DNA of 64,000 nt from Clusia tigrina (lineage: Eukaryota > Arthropoda > Insecta > Diptera > Clusiidae): positions 91,080,280 through 91,144,279 of the forward strand of contig OV050033.1 of assembly GCA_920105625.2 (NCBI GenBank), in the 5' to 3' direction. How positions within the stretch are numbered: the stretch's first letter is position 1; each line of letters opens with the position of its first letter. The position numbers and the translations under genes were made by a program. The notes below the pieces were generated by a model. That model saw nothing but the letters and a program-made list of their open reading frames with translations. It was not told the origin of the DNA and did no database searches. Below, one piece after another: positions 1 to 12,760 of the stretch.

Positions 1-747
1 TACAAAATTTCAAGATTTTATGACGCTCCAGTAGAAATTTACAAGCATTTGTATGTTGCAAACTTTGATAGGAGCAGTACGTACCGTATAGAAGTAAGGG
101 CCATTTGAAGTTTTATCAGTGTTTGATTTGGGACTCAAGGGTAGCATAGCTCTGAGCGATAGCTTTAATTGACAAGAGGCTCGAGTACTTTATTGTTACA
201 AAATTTCATGGTTTTATGACGCTCCAGTAAAAAGTTACAAGCATTTGTATGTTGCAAACTTTGACAGGTGTAGGACGTACCGTATAGAATTTAGGGCCAT
301 TTGAAGTTTTATCAGTGTTTGATTTGGGACTCAAAGGTAGCGTAGCTTTGAGCAATAGGTTAAATTGACAAGAGGCTCGAGTACTTTATTGTTACAAAAT
401 TTCAAGGTTTTATGGCGCTCCAGTAAAAAGTTACAAGCATTTGATAGGTGAAGGACGTACCGTATAGAAGTTAGGGCCATTTGAAGTTTTATCACGGTGT
501 ATTTGGGACTCAATGGTAGCATAGCTCTGAGCGATAGCTTAAATTGACAAGGGGCTCGAGTACTTTATTGTTACAAAATTTCATGGTGTTATTACGCTCC
601 AGTAAAAAGTTACAAGCATTTGTATGTTGCACACTTTGACAGGTGTAGGAGGTACCGTATAGAATTTAGGGCCATTTGAAGTCTTATCAGTGTTTGATTT
701 GGGACTCAAGGGTAGCATAGCTTTGAGCGATAGCTTAAATTGACAAG
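1..747. repeat. Left member of a dispersed duplicate pair (partner 51266-52012)
   Basis: These four monomers match 51266-52012 at a constant offset of 51265, including rare variants such as gctccagtagaaattt and atcacggtgtatttggg. I noticed two substitutions: agctctgag here against agctttgag near 51415, and ccgtatagaattt against ccgtaaagaattt near 51930. The match stops where this copy reads caagaggctcg and the partner reads caagattctcg. The segment includes a 180-bp monomer, with the 16-bp deletion at gcatttgatagg near 438. Confidence 0.9.
101..296 (+). repeat. Reference full-length 196-bp monomer
   Basis: This is a complete unit starting at ccatttgaag, used here to set phase; the strand is a convention only. 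It contains CTCGAG, overlapped downstream by AGTACT, which recurs in most monomers and would give a ladder of about 196 bp. It also has A/T runs (tacaaaatttc, taaaaagtt) and conserved gtaccgtatag. Differences between monomers concentrate in the ctttgagcga/ctttgagcaa segment, the ggttttatga/ggctttatga/cgttttatga segment, and the stretch between gcattt and accgta. Confidence 0.95.
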
Positions 748-3700
748 AGGCTCGAGTACTTTATTGTAACAAAATTTCAAGGTTTTATGACGCTCCAGTA
801 AAAAGTTACAAGCATTTGTGTGTTGCAAACTATGATAGGTGTAGGACGTACCGTATAGAAGTTAGGGATATTTGAAGTTTTACCAGAGTTTGATTTGGGA
901 CTCGAGGGTAGCATAGCTTTGAGCGATAACTTAAGTTGACAAGAGGCTCGAGTACTTTATTGTTACAAAATTTCAAGGCTTTATGACGCTCTAGTAAAAA
1001 GTTACAAACATTTGTATGTTGCAAACTTTGATAAGTGTAGGACGTTCCGTATAGAAGTTAGGGCCATTTGAAGTTTTATCAGTGTTTGATTTGGGACTCA
1101 AGGGTAGCATAGCTTTGAACCATAGCTTAAATTGAGAAGAGGCTCGAGTACTTCATTGTTACAAAATTTCAAGGTTTTTTGACGCCCCAGTAAAAACTTA
1201 CAATCATTTGTATGTTGCAAACTTTGATAGGAGTAGGACGTACCGTATAGAAGTTAGGGCCATTTGAGGTTTTATCAGTGTTTGACTTGGGACTCAAGGG
1301 TAGCATAGCTTTGAGCGATAGCTTAAATTGACAAGAGGCTCGACTAGTTTATTGTTACAAAATTTCAAGATTTTATGACGCTTCAGTAAAAATTTACAAG
1401 CATTTGTATGTTGCAAGCTTTGATAGGAGCAGGACGTACCGTATAGAAGTTAGGGCCATTTGAAGTTTTATCAGTGTTTGATTTGGGACTCAAGGGTAGC
1501 ATAGCTCTGAGCGATAGCTTTAATTGACAAGAGGCTCGAGTACTTTATTGTTACAAAATTTCAAGGCTTAATGACGCTCTAGTAAAAAGTTACAAACATT
1601 TGTATGTTGCAAACTTTGATAGGTGTAGGACGTTCCGTTTAGAAGTTAGGGCCATTTGAAATTTTATCAGTGTTTGATTTGGGACTCAAGGGTAGCATAG
1701 CTTTGAGCAATAAGTTAAATTGACAAGAGGCTCGAGTACTTTATTGTTACAAAATTGCAAGGTTTTATGAGGCTCCAGTAAAAAGTTACAAGCATTTGTA
1801 TGTTGAAAACTTTGATAGATGTGGGACGTCCCGTATAGAAGTTAGGGCCATTTGAAGTTTTATCAGTGTTTGATTTGGGACTCAAGGGTAGAATAGCTTT
1901 GAGCGATAGCTTAAATTGACAAAAGGCTCGAGTACTTTATTGTTACAAAATTTCAAGGCTTTATGACGCTCTAGTAAAAAGTTACAAGCATTTGTGTGTT
2001 GCAAACTTTGATAGGTGTAGGACGTTCCGTATAGAAGTTAGGGCCATTTGAAGTTTTATCAGTGTTTGATTTGGGAATCAAGGGTAGCGATAGCTTAAAT
2101 TGACAAGAGGCTTAAGTACTTTATTGTTACAAAATTTCAAGGTTTTATGACGCTCCAGTAAAAAGTTACAAGTATTTGTATGTTGCAAACTTTGATAAAT
2201 GTAGGACGTACCGTATAGAAGTTAGGGCCATTGGAAGTTTTATCAGTGTTTGATTTGGGACGCAAGGGTAGCATAGCTTTGAGCGATAGCTGAAATTGAC
2301 AAGAGGCTCGAGTACTTTCTTGTTACGAAATTTCAAGGTTTTATGACGCTCCAGTAAAAAGTTACAAGCATTTGTATGTTGCAAACTTTGCTAGGTGTAG
2401 GACGTACCGTATAGAAGTTAGGGCCATTTGAAGTTTTATCAGTGTTTGATTTGGGACTCAAGGGTAGCATAGCTTTGAGCGATAGCTTAAATTGACAAGA
2501 GGCTCGAGTACTTTATTGTTACAAATTTCAAGATTTTATGATGCTCCAGTAAAAAGTTACAAGCATTTGTATGTTGCAAACTTTGATAGGTGTAGGACGT
2601 ACCGTATAGAAGTTAGGGCCATTTGAAATTTTATCAGTGTTTCATTTGGGAATCAAGGGTAGCATAGCTTTGAGCGATAGCTTAAATTGACAAGAGGCTC
2701 GAGTACTTTATTGTTACAAAATTTCAAGGTTTTCTGACGCTCCAGTTAAAAATTACAAGTATTTGTATGTTGCAAACTTTGATAGGTGTAGGACGTACCG
2801 TATAGAAGTTAGGGCCATTTGAAGTTTTATCAGTGTTAGATTTGGGACTCAAGGGTAGCATAGCTTTGAGCGATAGCTTAAATTGACAAGAGGCTCAAGT
2901 ACTTTATTGTTACAAAATTTCAAGGTTTTATGACGCTCCAGTAAAAAGTTACAAGCATTTGATAGGTGAAGGACGTACCGTATAGAAGTTAGGGCCATTT
3001 GAAGTTTTATCAGTGTTTGATTTGGGACTCAAGGGTAGAATAGCTTTGAGCGATAGCTTAAATTGACAAAAGGCTCGAGTACTTTATTGTTACAAAATTT
3101 CAAGGCTTTATGACGCTCTAGTAAAAAGTTAGAAGCATTTGTGTGTTGCAAACTTTGATAGGTGTAGGACGTTCCGTATAGAAGTTAGGGCCATTTGAAG
3201 TTTTATCAGTGTTTGATTTGGGAATCAAGGGTAGCATAGCTTTGAGCGATAGCTTAAATTGACAAGAGGCTCAAGTACTTTATTGTTACAAAATTTCAAG
3301 GTTTTATGACGCTCCATTAAAAAGTTACAAGCATTAGTGTGTTGCAAACTTTGATAGGTGTGGGACGTACCGTATAGAAGTTAGGGCCATTTGAAGTCTT
3401 ACCAGAATTTGATTTGGGACTCGAGGGTAGCATAGCTTTGAGCGATAATTTAAATTGACAAGAGGCTCGAGTACTTTATTGTTACAAAATTTCAAGGCTT
3501 TATGACGCTCTAGTAAAAAGTTACAAACATTTGTATGTTGCAAACTTTGATAGGTGTAGGACGTTCCGTTTAGAAGTTAGAGCCTTTTGAAATTTTATCA
3601 GTGTTTGATTTGGGACTCAAGGGTAGCATAGCTTTAAGCAATAAGTTAAATTGACAAGAGGCGCGAGTACTTTATTGTTACAAAATTGCAAGGTTTTATA

Positions 3701-4480
3701 ACGCTCCAGTAAAAAGTAACAAGCATTTGTATGTTGAAAACTTTGATAGATGTGGGACGTCCCGTATAGAAGTTAGGGCCATTTGAAGTTTTATCAGTGT
3801 TTGATTTGGGACTCAAGGGTAGCATAGCTTTGAGCGATAGCTTAAATTGATAAGAGGCTCGAGTACTTTATTGTTACAAAAATGTCAAGGCTTTATGTCG
3901 CTCTAGTAAAAAGTTACAAGCATTTGTATGTTGCAAACTTTGATAGGTGTAGGACGTTCCGTATAGAAGTTAGGGCCATTTGAAGTTTTATCAGTGTTTG
4001 ATTTGGGACTCAAGGGTAGCATAGCTTTGAGCGATAGCTTAAAATGACAAGAGGCTCGAGTACTTTATTGTTAAAAAATTTCAAGGTTTTATGACGCTCC
4101 AGTAAAAAGGTACAAGCATTTGTATTTTGCAAACTTTGATAGTTGTAGGACGTACCGTATAGAAATTAGGGCCATTTGAAGTTTTATCAGTGTTTGATTT
4201 GGGACTCAAGGGTAGCATAGCTTTGAGCGATAGCTTAAATTGACAAGAGGCTCGAGTACTTTCTTGTTACAAAATTTCAAGGTTTTATGACGCTCCAGTA
4301 AAAAGTTACAAGCATTTGAATGTTGCAAACTTTGGTAGGTGTAGGACGTACCGAGTTAGGGCCATTTGAAGTTTTATCAGTGTTTGATTTGGGACTCAAG
4401 GGTAGCATAGCTTTGAGCGATAGCTTAAATTGACAAGAGGCTCGAGTACTTTATTGTAACAAAATTTCAAGGTTTTATGA
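748..4480. repeat. Irregular satellite block with scattered small deletions
   Basis: Mixed monomer variants lie here without a long clean internal duplication. A marker, gggtagaatagc, occurs at about 1886 and 3033, an interval of 1147. That equals six 196-bp monomers minus a 12-bp deletion (gggtagcgatagc near 2087), a 1-bp deletion (gttacaaatttc near 2519) and a 16-bp deletion (gcatttgatagg near 2955). Another deletion of 6 bp turns accgtatagaag into accgag near 4351. No non-satellite sequence is present. Confidence 0.85.
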
Positions 4481-6862
4481 CGCTCCATTAAAAAGTTACA
4501 AGCATTTGTGTGTTGCAAACTTTGATAGGTGTGGGACGTACCGTATAGAAGTTAGGGCCATTTGAAGTCTTACCAGAATTTGATTTCGGACTCAAGGGTA
4601 GCATAGCTTGGAGCGATAACTTAAATTGACAAGAGGCTCGAGTACTTTATTGTTTCAAAATTTCAAGGCTTTATGACGCTCCAGTAAAAAGTTACAAGCA
4701 TTTGATAGGTGTAGGACGTACCGTATAGAAGTTAGGGCCATTTGACGTTTTATTAGTGTTTGATTTGGGACTCAAGGGTAGCATAGCTTTGAGCGATAGC
4801 TTAAATTGAGAAGAGGCTCGAGTACTTCATTGTTACAAAATTTCAAGGTTTTTTGACGCTCCAGTAAAAACTTACAAGCATTTGTATGTTGCAAACTTTG
4901 ATAGGAGTAGGACGTACCGTATAGAAGTTAGGGCCATTTGAGGTTTTATCAGTGTTTGACTTGGGACTCAAGGGTAGCATAGCTTTGAGCGATAGCTTAA
5001 ATTGACAAGATTCTCGAGTAGTTTATTGTTACAAAATTTCAAGGCTTTATGACGCTCCAGTAAAAAGTTACAAGCATTTGATAGGTGTAGGACGTACCGT
5101 ATAGAAGTTACGGCCATTTGAAGTTTTATCACGTTTGATTTGGGAGGGTAGCATAGCTCTGAGCGATAGCTTAAATTGACAAGAGGCTCGAGTACTTTAT
5201 TGTTACAAAATTTCAAGGCTTTATGACGCTCTAGTAAAAAGTTGCAAACATTTGTATGTTGCAAACTTTGATAGGTGTAGGACGTTCCGTATAGAAGTTA
5301 GGGCCATTTGAAATTTTATCAGTGTTTGATTTGGGACTCAAGGGTAGCACAGCTTTGAGCAATAAGTTAAATTGACAATAGGCTCGAGTACTTTATTGTT
5401 ACAAAATTTCAATGTTTTATGACGCTCCAGTAAAAAGTTACAAGCATTTGTATGTTGAAAACTTTGATAGATGTGGGACGTCCCGTATAGAAGTTAGGGC
5501 CATTTGAAGTTTTATCAGTGTTTGATTTGGGACTCAAGGGTAGCATAGCTTTGAGCGATAGCTTAAATTGACAAGAGGCTCGAGTACTTTATTGTTACAA
5601 AATTTCAAGGCATTATGACGCTCTAGTAAAAAGTTACAAGCATTTGTATGTTGCAAACTTTGATAGGTGTAGGACGTTCCGTATAGAAGTTAGGGCCATT
5701 TTAAGTTTTATCAGTGTTTGATTTGGGACTCAAGGGTAGCATAGCTTTGAGCGATAGCTTAAAATGACAAGAGGCTCGAGTACTTTATTGTTACAAAATT
5801 TCCAGATTTTATGTCGCTAAAGTAAAAAGGTACAATAATTTGTATTTTGGAAACTTTGATAGTTGTAGGACGTACCGTATAGAAGTTAGGGCCATTTGAA
5901 GTTTTATCAGTGTTTGATTCGGAATTCAAGGGTAGCATAGCTTTGAGCGATAGCTTAAATTGACAAGAGGCTCGAGTACTTTCTTGTTACAAAATTTCAA
6001 GGTTTTATGACGCTCCAGTAAAAAGTTACAAGCATTTGTATGTTGCAAACTTTGGTAGGTGTAGGACGTACCGTATAGAAGTTAGGGCCATTTGAAGTTT
6101 TATCAGTGTTTGATTTTGGACTCAAGGGTAGCATAGCTTTGAGCGATCGCTTAAATTGACAAGAGGCTCGAGTACTTTATTGTTACAAATTTCAAGATTT
6201 TATGATGCTCCAGTAAAAAGTTACAAGCATTTGTATGTTGCAAACTTTGGTAGGTGTAGGACGTATCGTATAGAAGTTAGGGCCATTTGAAGTTTTAGCA
6301 GTGTTTGATTTAGGAATCAAGGGTAGCATAGCTTTGAGCGATAGCTTAAATTGACAAGAGGCTCGAGTACTTTATTGTTACAAAATTTCAAGGTTTTCTG
6401 ACATTCCAGTTAAAAATTACAAGTATTTGTATGTTGCAAACTTTGATAGGTGTAGGACGTACCGTATAGAAGTTAGGGCCATTTGAAGTTTTATCAGTGT
6501 TAGATTTGGGACTCAAGGGTAGCATAGCTTTGAGCGATAGCTTAAATTGACAAGAGGCTCAAGTACTTTATTGTTACAAAATTTCAAGGTTTTATGACGC
6601 TCCAGTAAAAAGTTACAAGCATTTGAATGTTGCAAACTTTGATAGGTATAGGACGTACCGTATAGAAGTTAGAGCCATTTGAAGTTTTACCAGTGTTTGA
6701 TTTGGGACTCAAGGGTAGCATAGCTTGGAGCGATAACTTAAATTGACAAAGAGGCTCGAGTACTTTATTGTTACAAAATTTCAAGGCTTTATGACGCTCC
6801 AGTAAAAAGTTACAAGCATTTGATAGGTGTAGGACGTACCGTATAGAAGTTAGGGCCATTTG
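4481..6862. repeat. Higher-order segment, copy 1 (offset 3442 to copy 2)
   Basis: This segment of about twelve monomers recurs at 7923-10304 with a constant 3442-bp offset. Shared rare features include caagattctcgagtag, tttgggagggtagc (5-bp deletion), a degraded monomer with ttatgtcgctaaag, and gacattccagttaaaa. Differences I saw include gttttattagtg here against gttttatcagtg, caataggctcg against caagaggctcg, and gctaaagtaaaa against gctaaagaaaaa. This pair is therefore more diverged than the two long duplications further right. Confidence 0.88.
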
Positions 6863-7532
6863 AAGTTTTATCAGTGTTTGATTTGGGACTCAAGGGTGGC
6901 ATAGCTTTGAGCGATAGCTTAAATTGAGAAGAGGCTCGAGTACCTCATTGTTACAAAATTTCAAGGTTTTTTGACGCTCCAGTAAAAACTTACAAGCATT
7001 TGTATTTTGCAAACTTTGATAGGAGTAGGACGTACCGTATAGAAGTTAGGGCCATTTGAGGTTTTATAAGTGTTTGACTTGGGACTCAAGGGTAGCATTG
7101 CTTTGAGCGATAGCTTAAATTGACAAGAGGCTCGAGTAGTTTATTGTTACAAAATTTCAAGGCTTTATGACGCTCCAGTAAAAAGTTACAAGCATTTGAT
7201 AGGTGTAGGACGTACCGTATAGAAGTTAGGGCCATTTGAAGTTTTATCAGTGTTTGATTTGGGACTCAAGGGTGGCATAGCTTTGAGCGATAGCTTAAAT
7301 TGAGAAGAGGCTCGAGTACCTCATTGTTACAAAATTTCAAGGTTTTTTGACGCTCCAGTAAAAACTTACAAGCATTTGTATTTTGCAAACTTTGATAGGA
7401 GTAGGACGTACCGTATAGAAGTTAGGGCCATTTGAGGTTTTATAAGTGTTTGACTTGGGACTCAAGGGTAGCATTGCTTTGAGCGATAGCTTAAATTGAC
7501 AAGAGGCTCGAGTAGTTTATTGTTACAAAATT
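6781..7532. repeat. Tandem 376-bp dimer (180 + 196 bp), two copies
   Basis: The motif tcaaggctttatgac occurs at 6781, 7157 and 7533, two equal steps of 376. Each dimer is a 180-bp monomer carrying gcatttgatagg followed by a 196-bp monomer carrying gggtggcatag and gtacctcattg. The two copies look identical over the stretches I compared, which fits a very recent unequal exchange. Confidence 0.9.
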
Positions 7533-7922
7533 TCAAGGCTTTATGACGCTCCAGTAAAAAGTTACAAGCATTTGATAGGTGTAGGACGTACCGTATAGAA
7601 GTTAGGGCCATTTGAAGTTTTACCAGTGTTTGATTTCGGACTCAAGGGTAGCATAGCTTTAAGCGATAGCTTAAATTGAGAAGAGGCTCGAGTACTTTAT
7701 TGTTACAAAATTTCAAGGTTTTATGACGCTCCAGTAAAAAGTTACAAGCATTTGAATGTTGCAAACTTTGATAGGTATAGGACGTACCGTATAGAAGTAA
7801 GAGCCATTTGAAGTGTTACCAGTGTTTGATTTGGGACTCAAGGGTAGCATAGCTTGGAGCGATAACTTAAATTGACAAGAGTCTCGAGTACTTTATTGTT
7901 ACAAAATTGCATGGTGTTATAA
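6863..7922. repeat. Satellite segment between the two 3442-offset copies
   Basis: This holds most of the 376-bp dimer array, then monomers with gatttcggactcaagg and gcatttgaatgttgc. The stretch at about 7431-7705 reappears at about 10301-10575 with an offset of 2870, so the material beyond copy 2 continues from inside this spacer. It contains satellite only. Confidence 0.8.
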
Positions 7923-10304
7923 CGCTCCATTAAAAAGTTACAAGCATTTGTATGTTTCAAACTTTGATAGGTGTGGGACATACCGTATAGAAGTTAGGGC
8001 CATTTGAAGTCTTACCAGAATTTGATTTGGGACTCAAGGGTAGCATAGCTTGGAGCGATAACTTAAATTGACAAGAGGCTCGAGTACTTTATTGTTTCAA
8101 AATTTCAAGGCTTTATGACGCTCCAGTAAAAAGTTACAAGCATTTGATAGGTGTAGGACGTACCGTATAGAAGTTAGGGCCATTTGACGTTTTATCAGTG
8201 TTTGATTTGGGACTCAAGGGTAGCATAGCTTTGAGCGATAGCTTAAATTGAGAAGAGGCTCGAGTACTTCATTGTTACAAAATTTCAAGGTTTTTTGACG
8301 CTCCAGTAAAAACTTACAAGCATTTGTATGTTGCAAACTTTGATAGGAGTAGGACGTACCGTATAGAAGTTAGGGCCATTTGAGGTTTTATCAGTGTTTG
8401 ACTTGGGACTCAAGGGTAGCATAGCTTTGAGCGATAGCTTAAATTGACAAGATTCTCGAGTAGTTTATTGTTACAAAATTTCAAGGCTTTATGACGCTCC
8501 AGTAAAAAGTTACAAGCATTTGATAGGTGTAGGACGTACCGTATAGAAGTTACGGCCATTTGAAGTTTTATCACGTTTGATTTGGGAGGGTAGCATAGCT
8601 CTGAGCGATAGCTTAAATTGACAAGAGGCTCGAGTACTTTATTGTTACAAAATTTCAAGGCTTTATGACGCTCTAGTAAAAAGTTGCAAACATTTGTATG
8701 TTGCAAACTTTGATAGGTGTAGGACGTTCCGTATAGAAGTTAGGGCCATTTGAAATTTTATCAGTGTTTGATTTGGGACTCAAGGGTAGCACAGCTTTGA
8801 GCAATAAGTTAAATTGACAAGAGGCTCGAGTACTTTATTGTTACAAAATTTCAATGTTTTATGACGCTCCAGTAAAAAGTTACAAGCATTTGTATGTTGA
8901 AAACTTTGATAGATGTGGGACGTCCCGTATAGAAGTTAGGGCCATTTGAAGTTTTATCAGTGTTTGATTTGGGACTCAAGGGTAGCATAGCTTTGAGCGA
9001 TAGCTTAAATTGACAAGAGGCTCGAGTACTTTATTGTTACAAAATTTCAAGGCATTATGACGCTCTAGTAAAAAGTTACAAGCATTTGTATGTTGCAAAC
9101 TTTGATAGGTGTAGGACGTTCCGTATAGAAGTTAGGGCCATTTTAAGTTTTATCAGTGTTTGATTTGTGACTCAAGGGTAGCATAGCTTTGATCGATAGC
9201 TTAAAATGACAAGAGGCTCGAGTACTTTATTGTTACAAAATTTCCAGATTTTATGTCGCTAAAGAAAAAAGGTACAATAATTTGTATTTTGGAAACTTTG
9301 ATAGTTGAAGGACGTACCGTATAGAAGTTAGGGCCATTTGAAGTTTTATCAGTGTTTGATTTGGAATTCAAGGGTAGCATAGCTTTGAGCGATAGCTTAA
9401 ATTGACAAGAGGCTCGAGTACTTTCTTGTTACAAAATTTCAAGGTTTTATGACGCTCCAGTAAAAAGTTACAAGCATTGCTATGTTGCAAACTTTGGTAG
9501 ATGTAGGACGTACCGTATAGAAGTTAGGGCCATTTGAAGTTTTATCAGTGTTTGATTTTGGACTCAAAGGTAGCATAGCTTTGAGCGATCGCTTAAATTG
9601 ACAAGAGGCTCGAGTACTTTATTGTTACAAATTTCAAGATTTTATGATGCTCCAGTAAAAAGTTACAAGCATTTGTATGTTGCAAACTTTGGTAGGTGTA
9701 GGACGTACCGTATAGAAGTTAGGGCCATTTGAAGTTTTATCAGTGTTTGATTTAGGAATCAACGGTAGCATAGCTTTGAGCGATAGCTTAAATTGACAAG
9801 AGGCTCGAGTACTTTATTGTTACAAAATTTCAAGGTTTTCTGACATTCCAGTTAAAAATTACAAGTATTTGTATGTTGCAAACTTTGATAGGTGTAGGAC
9901 GTACCGTATAGAAGTTAGGGCCATTTGAAGTTTTATCAGTGTTAGATTTGGGACTCAAGGGTAGCATAGCTTTGAGCGATAGCTTAAATTGACAAGAGGC
10001 TCAAGTACTTTATTGTTACAAAATTTCAAGGTTTTATGACGCTCCAGTAAAAAGTTACAAGCATTTGAATGTTGCAAACTTTGATAGGTATAGGACGTAC
10101 CGTATAGAAGTTAGAGCCATTTGAAGTTTTACCAGTGTTTGATTTGGGACTCAAGGGTAGCATAGCTTGGAGCGATAACTTAAATTGACAAAGAGGCTCG
10201 AGTACTTTATTGTTACAAAATTTCAAGGCTTTATGACGCTCCAGTAAAAAGTTACAAGCATTTGATAGGTGTAGGACGTACCGTATAGAAGTTAGGGCCA
10301 TTTG
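7923..10304. repeat. Higher-order segment, copy 2 (partner 4481-6862)
   Basis: This is the second copy at offset 3442. It ends where copy 1 reads catttgaagttttatcag and this copy reads catttgaggttttataag, the sequence found near 7431. Compared with copy 1, one 196-bp monomer (the gggtggcatag type) is missing at the junction, as expected from misaligned exchange between neighbouring monomers. Confidence 0.87.
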
Positions 10305-10402
10305 AGGTTTTATAAGTGTTTGACTTGGGACTCAAGGGTAGCATAGCTTTGAGCGATAGCTTAAATTGACAAGAGGCTCGAGTAGTTTATTGTTACAAAA
10401 TT
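10223..10402 (+). repeat. Exemplar of the 180-bp monomer class (16-bp deletion)
   Basis: From tcaaggctttatgac to the next occurrence is 180 bp. Full-length monomers read gcatttg, then 16 bases, then atagg; here gcatttgatagg is contiguous. The lost segment is bounded by the direct repeat tttg. I located about forty such monomers between 438 and about 52080 and none after that. Because 180 is divisible by three, this class preserves reading frame and underlies many of the short open frames on the minus strand. Confidence 0.9.
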
Positions 10403-12760
10403 TCAAGGCTTTATGACGCTCCAGTAAAAAGTTACAAGCATTTGATAGGTGTAGGACGTACCGTATAGAAGTTAGGGCCATTTGAAGTTTTACCAGTGTT
10501 TGATTTCGGACTCAAGGGTAGCATAGCTTTAAGCGATAGCTTAAATTGAGAAGAGGCTCGAGTACTTTATTGTTATAAAATTTCAAGGTGTTATAACGCT
10601 CCATTAAAAAGTTACAAGCATTTGTATGTTTCAAACTTTGATAGGTGTAGGACGTGCCGTATAGAAGTTAGGGCCATTTGAAGTTTTATCAGTGTTTGAT
10701 TTGGGACTCAAGGGTAGCATAGCTCTGAGCGATAGCTTTAATTGACAAGAGGCTATTGTTACAAAATTTCATGGTGTTATGACGCTCCAGTAAAAAGTTA
10801 CAAGCATTTGTAGGTTGCGAAATTTGACAGGTGTAGAACGTACCGTATAGAATTTAGGGCCCTTTGAAGTTTTATCAGTGTTTGATTTGGGACTCAAGGG
10901 TAGCATAGCTTTGAGCGATAGCTTAAATTGACAAGAGGCTGGAGTACTTTATTGTTACAAAATTTCAAGGTTTTATGACGCTCCAGTAAAAAATTACAAG
11001 TATTTGTATGTTGCAAACTTTGATAGCTGTAGGACGTACCGTATAGAAGTTAGGGCCATTTGAAGTTTTATCACTGTTTGGTTTGGGACTCAAGGGTAGC
11101 AAGGCTTTGAGCGATAACTTAAATTGACAAGACGCTCGATTATTTTATTGTTACAAAATTTCAAGGTTTTATGACGCTCCAGTAAAAAGTTACAAATATT
11201 TGTATGTTGCAAACTTTGATAGTGTAGGACGTACCGTATAGAAGTTAGGGCCATTTGAAGTTTTATCAGTGTTTGTTTTGGGACTCAAGGGTAGCATAGC
11301 TTTGAGCGATAGCTTAAATTGAGAAGAGGCTCGAGTACTTCATTGTTACAAAATTTCAAGGTTTTTTGACGCTCCAGTAAAAACTTACAAGCATTTGTGT
11401 GTTGCAAACTTTGATAGGAGTAGGACGTACCGTATAGAAGTTAGGGCCATTTGAGGTTTTATCAGTGTTTGACTTGGGACTCAAGGGTAGCATAGCTTTG
11501 AGCGATAGCTTAAATTGACAAGAGGCTCGAGTAGTTTATTGTTACAAAATTTCAAGATTTTATGACGCTCCAGTAAAAATTTACAAGCATTTGTATGTTG
11601 CAAACTTTGATAGGAGCAGGACGTACCGTATAGAAGTTAGGGCCATTTCAAGTTTTATCAGTGTTTGATTTGGGACTCAAGGGTGGCATAGCTTTGAGCG
11701 ATAGCCTAAATTGAGAAGAGGCTCGAGTACTTCATTGTTACAAAATTTCAAGGTTTTTTGACGCTCCAGTAAAAACTTACAAGCATTTGTATGTTGCAAA
11801 TTTTGATAGGAGTAGGACGTACCGTATAGAAGTTAGGGCCATTTGAGGTTTTATCAGTGTTTGACTTGGGACTCAAGGGTAGCATAGCTTTGAGCGATAG
11901 CTTAAATTGACAAGAGGCTCGAGTAGTTTATTGTTACAAAATTTCAAGGCTTTATGATGCTCCAGTAAAAAGTTACAAGCATTTGATAGGTGTAGGACGT
12001 ACCGTATAGAAGTTAGGGCCATTTGAAGTTTTATCACGTTTGATTTGGGACTCAAGGGTAGCATAGCTCTGAGCCATAGCTTTAATTGACAACAGGCTCG
12101 AGTACTTTATTGTTACAAAATTTCAAGGCTTTATGACGCTCCAGTAAAAAGTTACAAGCATTTGATAGGTGTAGGACGTACCGTATAGAAGTTAGGGCCA
12201 TTTGAAGTTTTACCAGTGTTTGATTTGGGACTCAAGGGTAGCATAGCTTTGAGCGATAGCTTAAATTGACAAGAGGCTCGAGTACTTTATTGTTAAAAAT
12301 TTCAAGATTTTATGATGCTCCAGTAAAAAGTTACAAGCATTGTATGTTGCAAACTTTGTAGGACGTACCGTATAGAAATTAGGGCCATTTGAAGTTTTAC
12401 CAGTGTTTGATTTGGGACTCAAGGGTAGCATAGCCTTGAGCAATAAGTTAAATTGACAAGAGGCTCGAGTACTTTATTGTTACAAAATTTCAACGTTTTA
12501 TGACGCTCCAGTAAAAAGTTACAATCATTTGTGTGTTGCAAACTTTGATAGATATAGGTTGCACCGTATAGAAGTTAGGGCCATTTGAAGTTTTATCACT
12601 GTTTGGTTTGGGACTCAAGGGTAGCAAGGCTTTGAGCGATAACTTAAATTGACAAGACGTTCGAGTATTTTATTGTTACAAAATTTCAAGGTTTTATGAC
12701 GCTCCAGTAAAAAGTTACAAGCATTTGTATGTTGCAAACTTTGATAGGTGTAGGCCATGC
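10305..12760. repeat. Irregular satellite block
   Basis: Mixed variants occur, including a 10-bp deletion (caagaggctattgtt near 10750), monomers with gtaggttgcgaaatttgac, the gagaagaggctcgagtacttc variant, and a monomer near 12340 that has lost 7 bp (actttgtaggacg). The segment 11640-12167 matches 12970-13497 at offset 1330, sharing ggccatttcaag and gggtggcatag. Nothing other than satellite is seen. Confidence 0.82.

Noticed and set aside
1823..1832. Perfect palindrome gggacgtccc, recurring in one monomer subfamily
   Set aside because: It arises by substitution from ggacgtacc and is restricted to that subfamily. Ten bases in a satellite is weak evidence for a binding site.
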